64,000 nucleotides of DNA from Endozoicomonas sp. GU-1 (GCF_027366395.1 NZ_CP114771.1:682001-746000), one strand, 5' to 3'; positions 33,124 through 43,882 are shown, counted from the stretch's first letter. The notes: generated from the sequence alone by a model not told the origin. Translations and numbers: made by a program.

Positions 33124-35928
33124 CTATTTTGAATGTTCTTCACCAGTCACGTATGCAGCATCTGCCCACCCTCTTTTAAGTGATACACCGTCATGAGCCT
33201 GTGGCGCGATGATTGCCCTGATCTTTATTTGATCAATATAGGGTTTCATTAAATCTTTCTTCAAAAGCTGGTTAGCCGGGATTTCAATGACCTCAAATCC
33301 TGCTTTTTGCAACAGTGCGATTTTCAGCAGAGTCGAACCATTCCTGGTTTTGAAATCACCACCTACGTAATGACGCGGTCCCTGAACTTCAATCACCATG
33401 TTGTGATCGGGCAGTAGCAGGTCAACCGGAGGTAATGAGTTCAGACTCTTTTCTTCTTCAATCCTCAAAGATGGAATAGATGATTTGAGTTGATCGCGGA
33501 AGTCGACCTGGTTTTTTGAACTGTTTGTGTGGTAATGGCGAACGACTGGACAGGCTCTGCCAAGCCAACTGGCAGCCAGGGTAATGATGGATTGTTCCTC
33601 TTCATTGTCTGGCGAGGTATTTTCCAGGCGAGTGAGCAGGTCATCCATGTGCTTTTCAAACACGTTGCTTTTATTAGCATTGGAATCCAGAAACAACCTG
33701 GCACAGCATACCATTACTCCCCAAAGAGACAACGGTATCTCTTGCTGAGAAAACTGAGGGTTCTCACTGATTCGATAGACAAGCGATTCGAACGTAGAGG
33801 TAACCACGGTCAGCTCAAGGAGTTCACCCAGTTTCGCCATGGTCCAAAGCAGGTTAGCGATTTCATGTGGTTTAAAGTTAGCTTTTTGTGCGTTCACGAG
33901 AGGCAACAGCGCGACCAAAGCCTCGTTGAGCTCTGGTGTCCGCTCCTGCGCGTTGTCCACCAGTTTCGCCATGGCCCATAGCAGGTTGGCGATACCCTGG
34001 GCATTAAATTGGTCTTTCTGTGCGTGCATGCGGGGTAACAGCGCGGCTACGGCCTCCATGAGCCCTGGTATCTTCTTCTGCCCGTTGTCCACCAGTTTTG
34101 CCATGGCCCACAGCAGGTTGGCGATACCTTGTGGTTTAAAGTTAGCTTTCTGGATGTTCACGTGGGGCATGAGCGCGGCTATGGCCTTGCTGAGTCCTGG
34201 AGTCGGCTCCTGTCCGCTGTCCACCAGTTTCGTCATGGCCCATAGCAGGTTGGCGATGTGCTGAGGAATAAATTGGTCTTTCTGTGCGTTCACGTGGGGC
34301 AACAGCACGGCCACGGCCTCGTTGAGTTCTGGTGTCTGTTCCTGCCCGTTGTCCACCAGTTTTGCTATGGCCCACAGCAGGTTGGTGATTTCCTGAGGAA
34401 TAAAGTTAGCTTTCTGTGCGTTCACGTGACGCAACAGCGCGGTTACTGCTTTTTTCAGCTCAGCTGTCTGCTCTTGCCCGTTATCCACCAGTTTTGCCAT
34501 GGCCCACAGCAGGTTGGTGATTTGCTGAGGATTAAAGTTAGCTTTCTGTGCGTTCACGTGGCGCAACAGCGCGGTCACTGCTTTTTTGAGCTCAGCTGTC
34601 TGCTCCTGCCCGTTGTCCACCAGTTTCGCCATGGCCCACAGCAGATTGACAATCCCCTGTGGTTTAAAGTCAGGTTTCTGTGCGTTAACGTGGGCCAACA
34701 GCTTGGCCAGGGCTTCGTTGAACTCTGGTGTCTGCTCCTGCCCGTTGTCCACCAGTTTCGCCATGGCCCACAGCAGGTTGGCAATACCCTGGGCATTAAG
34801 TTGGTTTTTTTGTGCGTCCACGAGGGGCAACAGGGCAGCCACGGCCTCGTTGAGCTCTGGTGTCTGCTCCTGCCCATTGTCCACCAGTTTCGCCATGGCC
34901 CACAGCAGGTTGGTGATGTGCTGAAAAATAAATTGGTTTTTCTTTGTTTTCACGAGGGGCAGCAGTGCGGCTACGGCCTCGTTGAGCCCTGGTGTCCGCT
35001 TCAGCCCATTGTCCACCAGTTTCGCCATGGCCCACAGCAGGTTGGCAATGCCCTGGGCATTAAGTTGGTTTTTCTGTGCTTGCACGAGGGGCAACAGGGC
35101 GGCCACGGCCTCGTTGAGCTCTGCTGTTCGCTCTTGCCCGTTGTCCAGCAGTTTCGCCATGGCCCACACCAGATTGGCGACTTCTTGTGGGTTAAAGTGA
35201 GCTTTCTGTGCGTTCACGTGGGACAACAGCGCGGCCATGGCCTTGTTGAATTCTGGTGTCTGCTCTTGACCGTTATCCACCAGTTTCGTCATGGCCCACA
35301 GCAGGTTGGCGATTCCCTGGGCATCAATATCCCATGCTTCAGCTTTTTTGTTGCACTTGAATCTTATTGTATCCAGTAGCGTTGACAATAAGGCAGCTTG
35401 AGTACCCTTGACACGCTCATCCACGGGTTTATGAGGGGTAAAAACACCTGCTGACGTCAATGAGTGAAATGTTGTCGTCAGGCTTCGCCAATTCCAGCTC
35501 CGCGTTGCTGCGAAATTTTGCAGCAAACGCATCAGCTGGCTTTGTTCCGCTCGATTTAACGGTCTTTTGGCAGCTAACGTGTATTTTTTAACTGAACTGG
35601 CATACAGGCCGTGATCTCTCCCATCATAGCGATGACCGAAACGTTTTGATTTCCTCACCAGACCAGCCATTATTTCTGGTTCGATGAGGGTATTAAAATC
35701 TTGAGCAGAGTTTACTGAACGGTGCATTAAATATTGAGAAGGGCTTGTGCCAGAAGAATGGTGAAATTTATTACATCCCGGGGTAGAGCGGGGGTGACTA
35801 TCCCGCTGTCTGACTGAGGCATGTCTATATCGCCCACGCCTTGAAGAAGGGGTACGGCCATTCGGGTGGTTGTAACCGTTATCTGATCTTGTGTATTGAC
35901 CACTGATACCAGCAGAACTTTTATCCAT
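33124..35928 (-). CDS. L12: OPR-RAP protein with amber-truncated basic tail (934 aa)
   Basis: Start MDKSSAGISGQYTRSDNGYN; 11 repeats plus half repeat; RAP at about 832-906 (IEVQGPRHY, Ser to Arg). Code string GEGHGGQEHGGE. A TAG replaces a Glu codon after GEEHSK, removing the final basic segment. The codons beyond it still read QTNPANRKKT, but the usual TAA stop has also become TCA. The RAP domain is complete, so the protein may work without the KRKK tail. Units 7 and 8 (AELKKAVTALLRHVNAQKANF) are near-identical neighbours. First units match those of L10. Confidence 0.87.
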   Translation of the reverse strand: MDKSSAGISGQYTRSDNGYNHPNGRTPSSRRGRYRHASVRQRDSHPRSTPGCNKFHHSSGTSPSQYLMHRSVNSAQDFNTLIEPEIMAGLVRKSKRFGHRYDGRDHGLYASSVKKYTLAAKRPLNRAEQSQLMRLLQNFAATRSWNWRSLTTTFHSLTSAGVFTPHKPVDERVKGTQAALLSTLLDTIRFKCNKKAEAWDIDAQGIANLLWAMTKLVDNGQEQTPEFNKAMAALLSHVNAQKAHFNPQEVANLVWAMAKLLDNGQERTAELNEAVAALLPLVQAQKNQLNAQGIANLLWAMAKLVDNGLKRTPGLNEAVAALLPLVKTKKNQFIFQHITNLLWAMAKLVDNGQEQTPELNEAVAALLPLVDAQKNQLNAQGIANLLWAMAKLVDNGQEQTPEFNEALAKLLAHVNAQKPDFKPQGIVNLLWAMAKLVDNGQEQTAELKKAVTALLRHVNAQKANFNPQQITNLLWAMAKLVDNGQEQTAELKKAVTALLRHVNAQKANFIPQEITNLLWAIAKLVDNGQEQTPELNEAVAVLLPHVNAQKDQFIPQHIANLLWAMTKLVDSGQEPTPGLSKAIAALMPHVNIQKANFKPQGIANLLWAMAKLVDNGQKKIPGLMEAVAALLPRMHAQKDQFNAQGIANLLWAMAKLVDNAQERTPELNEALVALLPLVNAQKANFKPHEIANLLWTMAKLGELLELTVVTSTFESLVYRISENPQFSQQEIPLSLWGVMVCCARLFLDSNANKSNVFEKHMDDLLTRLENTSPDNEEEQSIITLAASWLGRACPVVRHYHTNSSKNQVDFRDQLKSSIPSLRIEEEKSLNSLPPVDLLLPDHNMVIEVQGPRHYVGGDFKTRNGSTLLKIALLQKAGFEVIEIPANQLLKKDLMKPYIDQIKIRAIIAPQAHDGVSLKRGWADAAYVTGEEHSK

Positions 35929-35952
35929 AATTATATTTCATTCATTCATGAA

Positions 35953-35982
35953 AATATAAAAAGCAGACTGCTGTCCTGCGCA
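35953..35982 (-). promoter_or_regulatory. Candidate promoter and palindrome of L12
   Basis: TATATT and perfect AGCAG-T-CTGCT; upstream box TGCGCA, unlike most copies. Confidence 0.4.
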
Positions 35983-36150
35983 GAAGTTCATTGTGCGGAA
36001 AAGTTTACTTGAGTCATGATAGGAGGAAGGCGATTACTGGCTGTTTGTTTTCTTCTTCTTTGCCGGGTTGGTTTGCTCTGCTAAATGTTCTTCGGCAGTA
36101 ACGTATGCAGCATCTGTCCACGCTTTTTTAAGTGATACAAAGCCATGCCC

Positions 36151-38481
36151 CTATGGCGGGATGCCTATTCTGATCTTTATTTGATCAACATATAGTTTCA
36201 TTAAATCTTTCTTCAGAAGCTGGTTAGTCGGGATTTCAATGACCTCAAATCCTGCTTTTTGTAACAGTGCGATTTTAAGCATAGTCGAACCATTCCTGGT
36301 GTTGAAATCACCACCCACGTAATGAGAGGGGCCCTGCACCTCAATCACAATGTTGTGATCTGGCAGAAGCAGGTCAACCGGAGGTAATGAGTTCAGACTC
36401 TTTTCTTCTTCAATCTTCAAAGATGGAATAGATGATTGGAGTTGATCACGAAAGTCGGCTTGGTTTTTTGAAATGGTGGTCTGGTAATGGGGGACCACCG
36501 GACACGCTCTCCCAAGCCAACTTGCGGCCATGGCAATGATGGATTGAACCTCTGCATTTTCTGGGGATGTATTTTCCAGGCGAGTAAACAGGTCATCCAT
36601 GTGCTTTTCAAGCACGTTATTTTTATTGGCATTGGGAACCAGAGACAACCTGGCACACCAAACCATGACTCCCCAGAGAGACATCAATATATCTTGCTGA
36701 GAGAGCTGAGGGATTTCACTGATTAGGTAGACAAGCGATTCAAACGTGGATGTAACCATGTTCAGCTCAACGAGCTCACCCAGTTTCGCAGTGGCCCACA
36801 GCAGGTTGGCAATACCCTGGGCATTAAATTGGCCTTTCTGTTCGCTCACCCGGGGCAACAGCGCAGCCACCGCCTCTTTAAACTCTGGTGTCTGCTCCTG
36901 ATCGTTGTCCACCAGTTTCGCTATGGCCCACAGCAGGTTGGTGATTTCCTGTGGCTTAAAGTTAGCTTTTTGTGCGTACACGTGGGGCAACAGTTCGGCC
37001 ACAGCCCCTTTGAGCGCTGGTGACCACTCCTGCTTGCTGTCCACCAGTTTCGCCATGGCCCACAGCAGGTTGGCGATTTCCTGTGGCTTAAAGTTAGCTT
37101 TTTGTGCGTACATGTGGGGCAACAGTGTGGCCACAGCCCCTTTGAGCGCTGGTGACCACTCCTGCCTGCTGTCCACCAGTTTCGCCATGGCCCACAGCAG
37201 GTTGGCGATTACCTGTGGTTTAAAGTTAGGTTTCTGCGCGTTCACGTGGGGCAACAGCGCGGCCAAGGCTTTGTTGAACTCTGGTGTCTGCTCCAGCCCA
37301 TTGTCCACCAGTTTCGCCATGGCCCACAGCAGGTTGGCGATACCCTGTGGTTTAAAGTTAGCTTTCTGTGCGTTCACGTGGGACAACAGCGCGGCCACGG
37401 CCTCTTTGAGCCCTGGTGTTTGCTCCAGTCCGTTGTCCGCCAGTTTCGCCATGGCCCACAGCAGGTTGGCGATATGCTGAGAAATCAATTGGTCTTTCTG
37501 TGCGTTCACGAGGGGCAACAGGGCGACCACGGCCTCGTTGAGCCCTGGTGTCCGCTCCAGCCCGTTGTCCACCAGCTTCGCCATGGCCCACAGCAGGTTG
37601 GCGATAGCCTGAGGAATAAATTGGTCTTTCTGTGCGCTAACGAAGGGCAACAGGGCGGCCATGGCCTCGTTGAGCCCTGGTGTCCGCTCCTGCCCATTGT
37701 CCACCAGTTTCGCCATGGCCCACAGCAGGTTGGCAATATGCTGAGGAATAAATTGGTCTTTCTGTACGTTCACGTGGGGCAACAACACGGCTACGGCCTC
37801 GTTGAGCCCTGGTGTTAGTTCCTGCCCGTTGTCCACCAGTTTCGCCATGGCCCACAGCAGATTGGCGATTTCCTGAGCTCCAATATCACTGGCTTCAGGT
37901 TTTTGGTTGCAATTGAATATTATTGCATCCAGTAGCGTCGATAATAAGGCAGCTTGAGTGAGCTGAACACGCTCATCCATGGGTTTATGAAGGGTAAAAA
38001 CACCCGCTGAAGTAAATGAGTGCAGTGTTGTCGTCAGGCTTCGCCAATTCCAGCTCCGTGTTGCTGTGAAATTTTGCAGCAAACGCATCAGCTGGCTTTG
38101 TTCCGCTTGATTTAAAGGCCTTTTAGACGCTGACGTGTATTTTTTAATTGTACTGGCATATAGACCGTGATCTCTCCCATCATAGCGATGACCGAAACGA
38201 TCCGATTTACTCAACAGACCAGCCATTATTTCCTTTTTGGTGAGGGCATTAAAATTTTGAGCAGGGTTTACTGAACGGTGTAGTAGATATTGAGAAGGGC
38301 CTGCGGCAGCAGAATGGTAAACTTTATTACGCCTCGGGGTTGTGCGTGGAGTATTATCCCACTGTCTGACTGTGGCTTGTCTATATCGCCCACGCCTGTA
38401 AGCGGCACGGTCATTCGGTTGGTTGTCATCATTACCTGATCTTGCGTATTGACCACTGATACCAGCAGAACTTCTATCCAT
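36151..38481 (-). CDS. L13: OPR-RAP protein ending directly after RAP (776 aa)
   Basis: Start MDRSSAGISGQYARSGNDDN; 8 repeats plus half repeat; RAP at about 699-773. Code string EHAHGVEEG. A TAG at 36151-36153 replaces the Gln codon that follows RIGIPP in relatives. Downstream the frame stays open and still encodes the normal tail (GHGFVSLKKAWTDAAY...PAKKKKTNSQ) to a TAA near 36035, so the lesion is a single base. RAP is complete but the basic C-terminus is lost unless the amber codon is read through. Units 6 and 7 (SPALKGAVA, LLPHMYAQ/LLPHVYAQ) are a clear duplicated pair. Confidence 0.87.
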   Translation of the reverse strand: MDRSSAGISGQYARSGNDDNQPNDRAAYRRGRYRQATVRQWDNTPRTTPRRNKVYHSAAAGPSQYLLHRSVNPAQNFNALTKKEIMAGLLSKSDRFGHRYDGRDHGLYASTIKKYTSASKRPLNQAEQSQLMRLLQNFTATRSWNWRSLTTTLHSFTSAGVFTLHKPMDERVQLTQAALLSTLLDAIIFNCNQKPEASDIGAQEIANLLWAMAKLVDNGQELTPGLNEAVAVLLPHVNVQKDQFIPQHIANLLWAMAKLVDNGQERTPGLNEAMAALLPFVSAQKDQFIPQAIANLLWAMAKLVDNGLERTPGLNEAVVALLPLVNAQKDQLISQHIANLLWAMAKLADNGLEQTPGLKEAVAALLSHVNAQKANFKPQGIANLLWAMAKLVDNGLEQTPEFNKALAALLPHVNAQKPNFKPQVIANLLWAMAKLVDSRQEWSPALKGAVATLLPHMYAQKANFKPQEIANLLWAMAKLVDSKQEWSPALKGAVAELLPHVYAQKANFKPQEITNLLWAIAKLVDNDQEQTPEFKEAVAALLPRVSEQKGQFNAQGIANLLWATAKLGELVELNMVTSTFESLVYLISEIPQLSQQDILMSLWGVMVWCARLSLVPNANKNNVLEKHMDDLFTRLENTSPENAEVQSIIAMAASWLGRACPVVPHYQTTISKNQADFRDQLQSSIPSLKIEEEKSLNSLPPVDLLLPDHNIVIEVQGPSHYVGGDFNTRNGSTMLKIALLQKAGFEVIEIPTNQLLKKDLMKLYVDQIKIRIGIPP

Positions 38482-38505
38482 AATTATATTTCATTAATTC
38501 ATGAA

Positions 38506-38535
38506 AATATAAAAAGCAGACTGCTGTTCTGCTCA
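38506..38535 (-). promoter_or_regulatory. Candidate promoter and palindrome of L13
   Basis: TATATT and perfect AGCAG-T-CTGCT; upstream box TGAGCA. Confidence 0.45.
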
Positions 38536-38586
38536 GAAGTTCATTGTGCGGAAAAGTTTACTTGAGTCATGATGGAAGGAAGGCGA

Positions 38587-41169
38587 TTAGTGGATGCTTG
38601 TTTTCTTCCTCTTTGCCGGGTTGGTTTGCTCTTGTAAATGTTCTTCACCAGTCCCGTATGCAGCATCTGTCCACCCTCTTTTAAGTGAAACAGAGTCATG
38701 CCCCTGTGGCGGGATGCCTATCCTGATCTTTATTTGATCAATATAGGGTTTCATTAAATCTTTGTTCAAAAGCCGGTTAGCCGGGATTTCAATGACCTCA
38801 AATCCTGCTTTTTGCAGCAGTGCGATTTTCAGCAGAGTCGAACCTTTCCTGGTTTTAAAATCACCACCCAGGTAATGATATGGTCCCTGAATTTCAATCA
38901 CAATATTGTGATCTGGCAAAAGCAGGTCAACCGGAGGCAATGAGTTCAGACTCTTTTCTTCTTCAATCTTCAAAGATGGAATAGATGATTGGAGTTGATC
39001 GTGGAAGCCGGCCTGGGTTTTTGAGATGGCTGTCTGGTAATGGAGAACGACCGGACAGAATCTGCCAAGCCAACTTGCGGCCATGAACATGATGAATTGA
39101 TCATCTTCTTTTCCTGGCGAGGTATTTTCCAGGCGAGTCAACAGGTCATCCATGTGCTTTTCAAACACATTAGTTTTATTGGCATTGGAGTCTAGAGCCA
39201 ACCTGGCACAGCATACAACTACTCCCCAGAGAGACATCGATATCTCTTCCCGAGAAAACTGCAGGTTCTTACTGATTCGATAGACAAGCGATTCGAACGT
39301 AGAGGTAGCCAGATTCAGCTCAATGAGTTCACCCAGTTTGGCCGTGGCCCACAGAAGGTTGGCAATAGCCTGGGCATTGAATTGGTCTTTCTGCGCGTTC
39401 ACGAGGGGCAACAGCGCGACCACAGCCTCGTTGAGCCCTGGTGTCTGCTCCTGCCCGTTATTCGCCAGTTTCGCCATGGCCCAAAAAAGGTTGGCGATTT
39501 CCTGTGGGTTAAAGTTTGCTTTTTGTACGATCACGCAGGGCAACAGCGCGACCACAGCTTCGTTGAGTCCTGGTAACTGTTTCTGCCCGTTGTCCACCAG
39601 TTTCGCCAGGGCCCACAGCAGGTTGGCGATTTCCTGTGGGTTAAAGTTCGCTTTTTGTACGATCACGCAGGTCAACAGCACAGCCACGGTTTCGTTGAAC
39701 TCCGGTGTCTGCTCGTACCTGTTGTCTATCAGTTTCGCCATGGCACACAAGAGGTTGGCGATATGCTGGGGAATAAATTGGTCTTTCTGTGCATTCACGT
39801 GGGGCAACAGCGCGGCCATAGCATTTTTGAACTCTGGTGTTTTCTCCAGCCCGCTGTCCACCAGCTTCGCCATGGCCCATACCAGATTGGTGGTTTCCTG
39901 TGGTTTAAAGTCAGCTTTCTGTGCGTTCACTTGGGGCAACAGCACGGTCACGACCCCGTTGAGGCCTGGTGTCCGCTCCAGCCCGTTGTCCACCAGTTTC
40001 GCCATGGCCCACAGCAGGTTGGCGATATGCTGAGGAATAAACTGGTTTTTCTGTTTGTTCACGCAGGGCAACAGCGCGACCACGGCCTGGTTGAAATCTG
40101 GTGTCTGCTCCAGCCCGTTGTCCACCAGTTTCGCCATGGCCCACAGCAGGTTGGCGATATGCTGAGGAATAAATTGGTCTTTCTGTACATTCACCTGGGG
40201 GAACATCGCGACCACGGCCTCTTTGAGCCCCGGTGTCTGCTCCTGTCCATTGTCCACCAGTTTCGCCATGGCCCACAGCAGATTGGCGATACCCTGTGGT
40301 TTAAAGTTAGGTTTCTGTGCGTTCACGTGGGGCAACAGCGCGACCACGGCCTGGTTGAAATCTGGTGTCCGCTCCAGCCCGTTGTCCACCAGTTTCGCCA
40401 TGGCCCACAGCAGGTTGGCGATAGCCTGAGGAACAAATTGATCTTTCTGTACGTTTACGTGGGGCAACAACACGGCCACAGCCTCTTTGAGTCCTGCGGT
40501 CAGCTCCTGCCCGTTGTCCACCAGTTTCGCCATGGCCCACAGCAGGTTAGCGATTTCCTGAGCAACAATATCACTGGTTTCAGGTTTTTGGTTGCACTTG
40601 AATATTATTGCATCCAATAGCGTCGATAATAAGGCAGCCTGAGTGAGCTGAACACGCTCATCCATGGGTTTATGAGGGGTAAAAACACCCGCTGAAGTAA
40701 ATGAGTGCAGTGTTGTCGTCAGGCTTCGCCAATTCCAGCTTCGGGTTGCTGAGAAATTTTGCAGCAAGCGCATCAGCTGGCTTTGTTCTGTTCGACTTAG
40801 CGGTCTTTTAGCAGTTGTCGTGTATTTTTTAATTGAACTGGCATATTGCCCATGATTTCTCCCATCATAGCGATGACCGAAACGACCCGATTTACTCACC
40901 AGATCATCCATTATTTCCTGTTTGATGAGGGCATTAAAATCCTGAGTCGGGTTGACAGAACGGCGCACTGGATGTTGAGAAAAGCATGGGCCTGAAGAAT
41001 GGTAAAATTGATTATGCCACGGGGTAGAGCGGGGGGGATTATCTTGATGTCTGACTGTACACTGTCTATACCGTCCACGCTTTGAAGTAGCAGCATAGTT
41101 ATCCGGTTGGTTGTAATCATTACCTGGTCTTGCGTAATTATCACTGATACCGGCAGAACTTTTATCCAT
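38587..41169 (-). CDS. L14: OPR-like repeat protein with RAP domain (860 aa)
   Basis: Intact: start MDKSSAGISDNYARPGNDYN, 9 repeats plus half repeat, RAP at about 744-818 with changes in the core (IEIQGPYHYLGG), tail ending NPAKRKKTSIH. Code string EAGHHEHEEA. Its last units (RYEQTPEF, VIVQKANFNPQE, FNAQAIANLLWATAKLGELIEL) parallel the end of L11, so the two share 3' repeat blocks. Seven G at the N-terminal poly-G site keep it in frame. Spacer of 106 bp to the L13 start. Confidence 0.9.
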   Translation of the reverse strand: MDKSSAGISDNYARPGNDYNQPDNYAATSKRGRYRQCTVRHQDNPPRSTPWHNQFYHSSGPCFSQHPVRRSVNPTQDFNALIKQEIMDDLVSKSGRFGHRYDGRNHGQYASSIKKYTTTAKRPLSRTEQSQLMRLLQNFSATRSWNWRSLTTTLHSFTSAGVFTPHKPMDERVQLTQAALLSTLLDAIIFKCNQKPETSDIVAQEIANLLWAMAKLVDNGQELTAGLKEAVAVLLPHVNVQKDQFVPQAIANLLWAMAKLVDNGLERTPDFNQAVVALLPHVNAQKPNFKPQGIANLLWAMAKLVDNGQEQTPGLKEAVVAMFPQVNVQKDQFIPQHIANLLWAMAKLVDNGLEQTPDFNQAVVALLPCVNKQKNQFIPQHIANLLWAMAKLVDNGLERTPGLNGVVTVLLPQVNAQKADFKPQETTNLVWAMAKLVDSGLEKTPEFKNAMAALLPHVNAQKDQFIPQHIANLLCAMAKLIDNRYEQTPEFNETVAVLLTCVIVQKANFNPQEIANLLWALAKLVDNGQKQLPGLNEAVVALLPCVIVQKANFNPQEIANLFWAMAKLANNGQEQTPGLNEAVVALLPLVNAQKDQFNAQAIANLLWATAKLGELIELNLATSTFESLVYRISKNLQFSREEISMSLWGVVVCCARLALDSNANKTNVFEKHMDDLLTRLENTSPGKEDDQFIMFMAASWLGRFCPVVLHYQTAISKTQAGFHDQLQSSIPSLKIEEEKSLNSLPPVDLLLPDHNIVIEIQGPYHYLGGDFKTRKGSTLLKIALLQKAGFEVIEIPANRLLNKDLMKPYIDQIKIRIGIPPQGHDSVSLKRGWTDAAYGTGEEHLQEQTNPAKRKKTSIH

Positions 41170-41191
41170 AATTATATTTCATTTATTCATG

Positions 41192-41221
41192 AATATAAAA
41201 AGCAGACTGCTGTTCTGTTCA
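41192..41221 (-). promoter_or_regulatory. Candidate promoter and palindrome of L14
   Basis: TGAACA-18-TATATT with perfect AGCAG-T-CTGCT; the leader is 2 bp shorter than in the other copies. Confidence 0.5.
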
Positions 41222-41272
41222 GAAGTTCATTTCGCGGAAAAGTTTACTTGAGTCATGATGGGAGGAAGGCGA

Positions 41273-43858
41273 TTACTGGTTGCTTGTTTTCTGCCTTTTT
41301 GTTGGGTTGGTTTGCTCTGCTAAATGTTCTTCGGCTGTAACGTATGCAGCATCTGTCCACGCTCTTTTATGTGATACAAAGCCATGCTCCTTTGGCAGGA
41401 TGCTTATCCTGGTCTTTATTTGATCAATGTATGGTTTCATTAAATCATGACTAAAGAGCATGTTACCCGGAATTTCAATGACCTCAAATCCGGATTTTTG
41501 CAACAGTGCGATTTTCAGCAGAGTCGAACCGTTCCTGGTATTGAAATCACCACCCACGTAATGAAAGGGGCCCTGAACTTCGATCACTATGTTGTGATCT
41601 GGCAGTAGCAGGTCAACCGGAGGTAATGAGTTCAGACTCTTTTCTTCTTCAATCTGCAGAGATGGAATAGATGATTGGAGTTGATCGCGGAAGTCAGCCT
41701 GGGTTTTTGAAATGGTTTTCTGGTAATGGGGGACGACCGGAGAGGCTCTGCCAAGCCAACTTGCGGCCATGATCATGACGGATTGATCACCTACATTATC
41801 TGGCGAGGTATGTTCCAGGCGAGTCAACAGGTCACCCATGTGCTTTTCAAGCACGTTATTTTTATAGGTATTGGAGTATAGAGCCATCCTGGCACAGTAT
41901 ACCATGACTCCCCAGAGAGACATCGATATCCCTTCCTGAGAAAACTGAAGGTTCTCACTGATTCGACAGACGAGCGATTCGAACGTAGAGGTAGCCACGT
42001 TCAGCTCAACGAGTTCACCCAGTTTGGCCGTGGCCCACAGCAGGTTGGCAATACCCTGGGCATTAAATTGGTCTTTCTGTGCATTCACGTGGGGCAACAG
42101 TGCGGCCACAGCTTCTTTGAGGTCTGGTGTTTGCTCCAGCCCGTTGTCCACCAGCTTTGCCATGGCCCACAGCAGGTTGGTAATTGCCTGTGCTTCATAG
42201 TTAGCTTTCTGTGCATTCACTTGGGGCAACAGTGCGGCCACGGCCTCATTGAATTCTGGTGTCTGCTCGTACCCGTTGTCCACCAGTTTCGCCATGGCCC
42301 ACAGCAGGTTGGCGATATCCTGGGGATTAAATTGGGCTTTCTGTGTGTTCACGCAGGGCAACAGTGCGGCCACAGCCTCTTTGCGCTCTGGTGTCTGCTC
42401 CTGCTTGTTGTCCACCAGTTTCGCCATGGCCCAAAGCTGGTTGGCGATCCCCTGGGCATTAAATTGGTCTTTCTGTCCGATCACGAGGGGCAAAAGTCCG
42501 GCTACGGTCTCTTTGAGCCCTGGTGTTCGCTCCTGTCCGTTGTCCACCAGTTTCGCCATGGCCCACAGCAGGTTGGCGATCCCCTGTGGCTTAAAGTCAG
42601 GTTTCTGTGCGTTCACGAGGGGCAACAGTACGGCCACGGCCTCGTTGAATTCTGGTGTCTGCTCGTACCCATTGTCCACCAGTTTCGCCATGGCCCACAT
42701 CAGGTTGGCGATATCCTGGGGATTAAATTGGTCTTTCTGTGTGTTCACACAGGGCAACAGTGCGGCCACAGCCTCTTTGAGCTCTGGTGTCTGCTCCTGC
42801 CCGTTGTCCACCAGTTTCGCCATGGCCCACAACAGGTTGGTGATTTCCTGAGGTTTAAAGTGAGCTTTCTGAGCCCTCACTCGGAGCAGTAGTACGCCCA
42901 AGGTCGCGTTGAACTCTGGTGTTTGCTCCTGCCCGTTGTCCATCAGTTTCGCTATGGCCCACAGCAGGTTGGCAATATGCCGGGTATTAAATTGGTCTTT
43001 CTTCTGTGCGTTCACATGGGACAACAGCGAAGCCACGGCCTCGTTGAGCTCTGGCGTCCGCTCCTGCCCGTTGTCCACCAGCTTTGCCATGGCCGACAGC
43101 AGGTTGGCAATACCCTGGGTCTTAAATTGGCCTTTCTGTGCGTTCACGTGGGGCAACAGCGCGACAACGGCCTCGTTGAACTCTGGTGTCCGCTCCTGCC
43201 CGTTGTCCAATATTTTTGCCATGGCCCACAGCAGGTTCGCGACACCCTGGGCATCAATATTTCTGGCTTCAGGTTTTTGGTTGCAGTTAAATGTTATTGA
43301 ATCAAATAGCGTTGACAATAAGGCAGCTTGAGTAAGTTTAACTCGCGCATCCATGGGTTTATGAACGGTAAACACACCCGCTGAAGTCAATGAGTGCATT
43401 GTTGTCGTCAGGCTTCGCCAATTCCAGCTCCGGGTTGCGGTGAAATTTTGCAGCAAACGCATCAGCTGGCTTTGTTCCGCTCGATTTAACGGTCTTTTAG
43501 CCGCTAACGTGTATTTTTTAACTGAACTGGCATACAGGCCGTGATCTCTCCCATCATAGCGATGACCGAAACGATGCGATTTACTCACCAGATCATCCAT
43601 TATTTCCTGTTTGATGAGGACATTAAACTCTTGAGCAGAGTTGACTGAACGGTGAAGTAAATATTGAGAAGGGCGTGTGCCGGTAGAATGGTGAAATTCA
43701 TTACATCCAGGGATAGAGCGGGGGTGACTACCCCGCTGTCTGACTGTGGCATGTCTATATCGCCCACGCCCTGAAGAAGGGGCATGGCCATTCGGTTGGT
43801 TGTAACCGTTACCTGATCTTGCGTATTGACCACTGATACCAGCAGAACGTCTATCCAT
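41273..43858 (-). CDS. L15: OPR-like repeat protein with RAP domain (861 aa)
   Basis: Intact: start MDRRSAGISGQYARSGNGYN, 9 repeats plus half repeat, RAP at about 745-819 (IEVQGPFHY), tail ending NPTKRQKTSNQ. Code string GGHEDGGDAG; it is the copy richest in Asp at the variable position (NPQD twice). The units with NPQDIAN and GYEQTPEFNEA occur twice with one or two units between them, suggesting block duplication. One unit has an extra residue (NAQKKDQFNTRHI, from an extra codon near 43007) and one lacks the core Trp (LLSAMAKL). Confidence 0.9.
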   Translation of the reverse strand: MDRRSAGISGQYARSGNGYNQPNGHAPSSGRGRYRHATVRQRGSHPRSIPGCNEFHHSTGTRPSQYLLHRSVNSAQEFNVLIKQEIMDDLVSKSHRFGHRYDGRDHGLYASSVKKYTLAAKRPLNRAEQSQLMRLLQNFTATRSWNWRSLTTTMHSLTSAGVFTVHKPMDARVKLTQAALLSTLFDSITFNCNQKPEARNIDAQGVANLLWAMAKILDNGQERTPEFNEAVVALLPHVNAQKGQFKTQGIANLLSAMAKLVDNGQERTPELNEAVASLLSHVNAQKKDQFNTRHIANLLWAIAKLMDNGQEQTPEFNATLGVLLLRVRAQKAHFKPQEITNLLWAMAKLVDNGQEQTPELKEAVAALLPCVNTQKDQFNPQDIANLMWAMAKLVDNGYEQTPEFNEAVAVLLPLVNAQKPDFKPQGIANLLWAMAKLVDNGQERTPGLKETVAGLLPLVIGQKDQFNAQGIANQLWAMAKLVDNKQEQTPERKEAVAALLPCVNTQKAQFNPQDIANLLWAMAKLVDNGYEQTPEFNEAVAALLPQVNAQKANYEAQAITNLLWAMAKLVDNGLEQTPDLKEAVAALLPHVNAQKDQFNAQGIANLLWATAKLGELVELNVATSTFESLVCRISENLQFSQEGISMSLWGVMVYCARMALYSNTYKNNVLEKHMGDLLTRLEHTSPDNVGDQSVMIMAASWLGRASPVVPHYQKTISKTQADFRDQLQSSIPSLQIEEEKSLNSLPPVDLLLPDHNIVIEVQGPFHYVGGDFNTRNGSTLLKIALLQKSGFEVIEIPGNMLFSHDLMKPYIDQIKTRISILPKEHGFVSHKRAWTDAAYVTAEEHLAEQTNPTKRQKTSNQ

Positions 43859-43882
43859 AATTATATTTCATTAATTCATGAA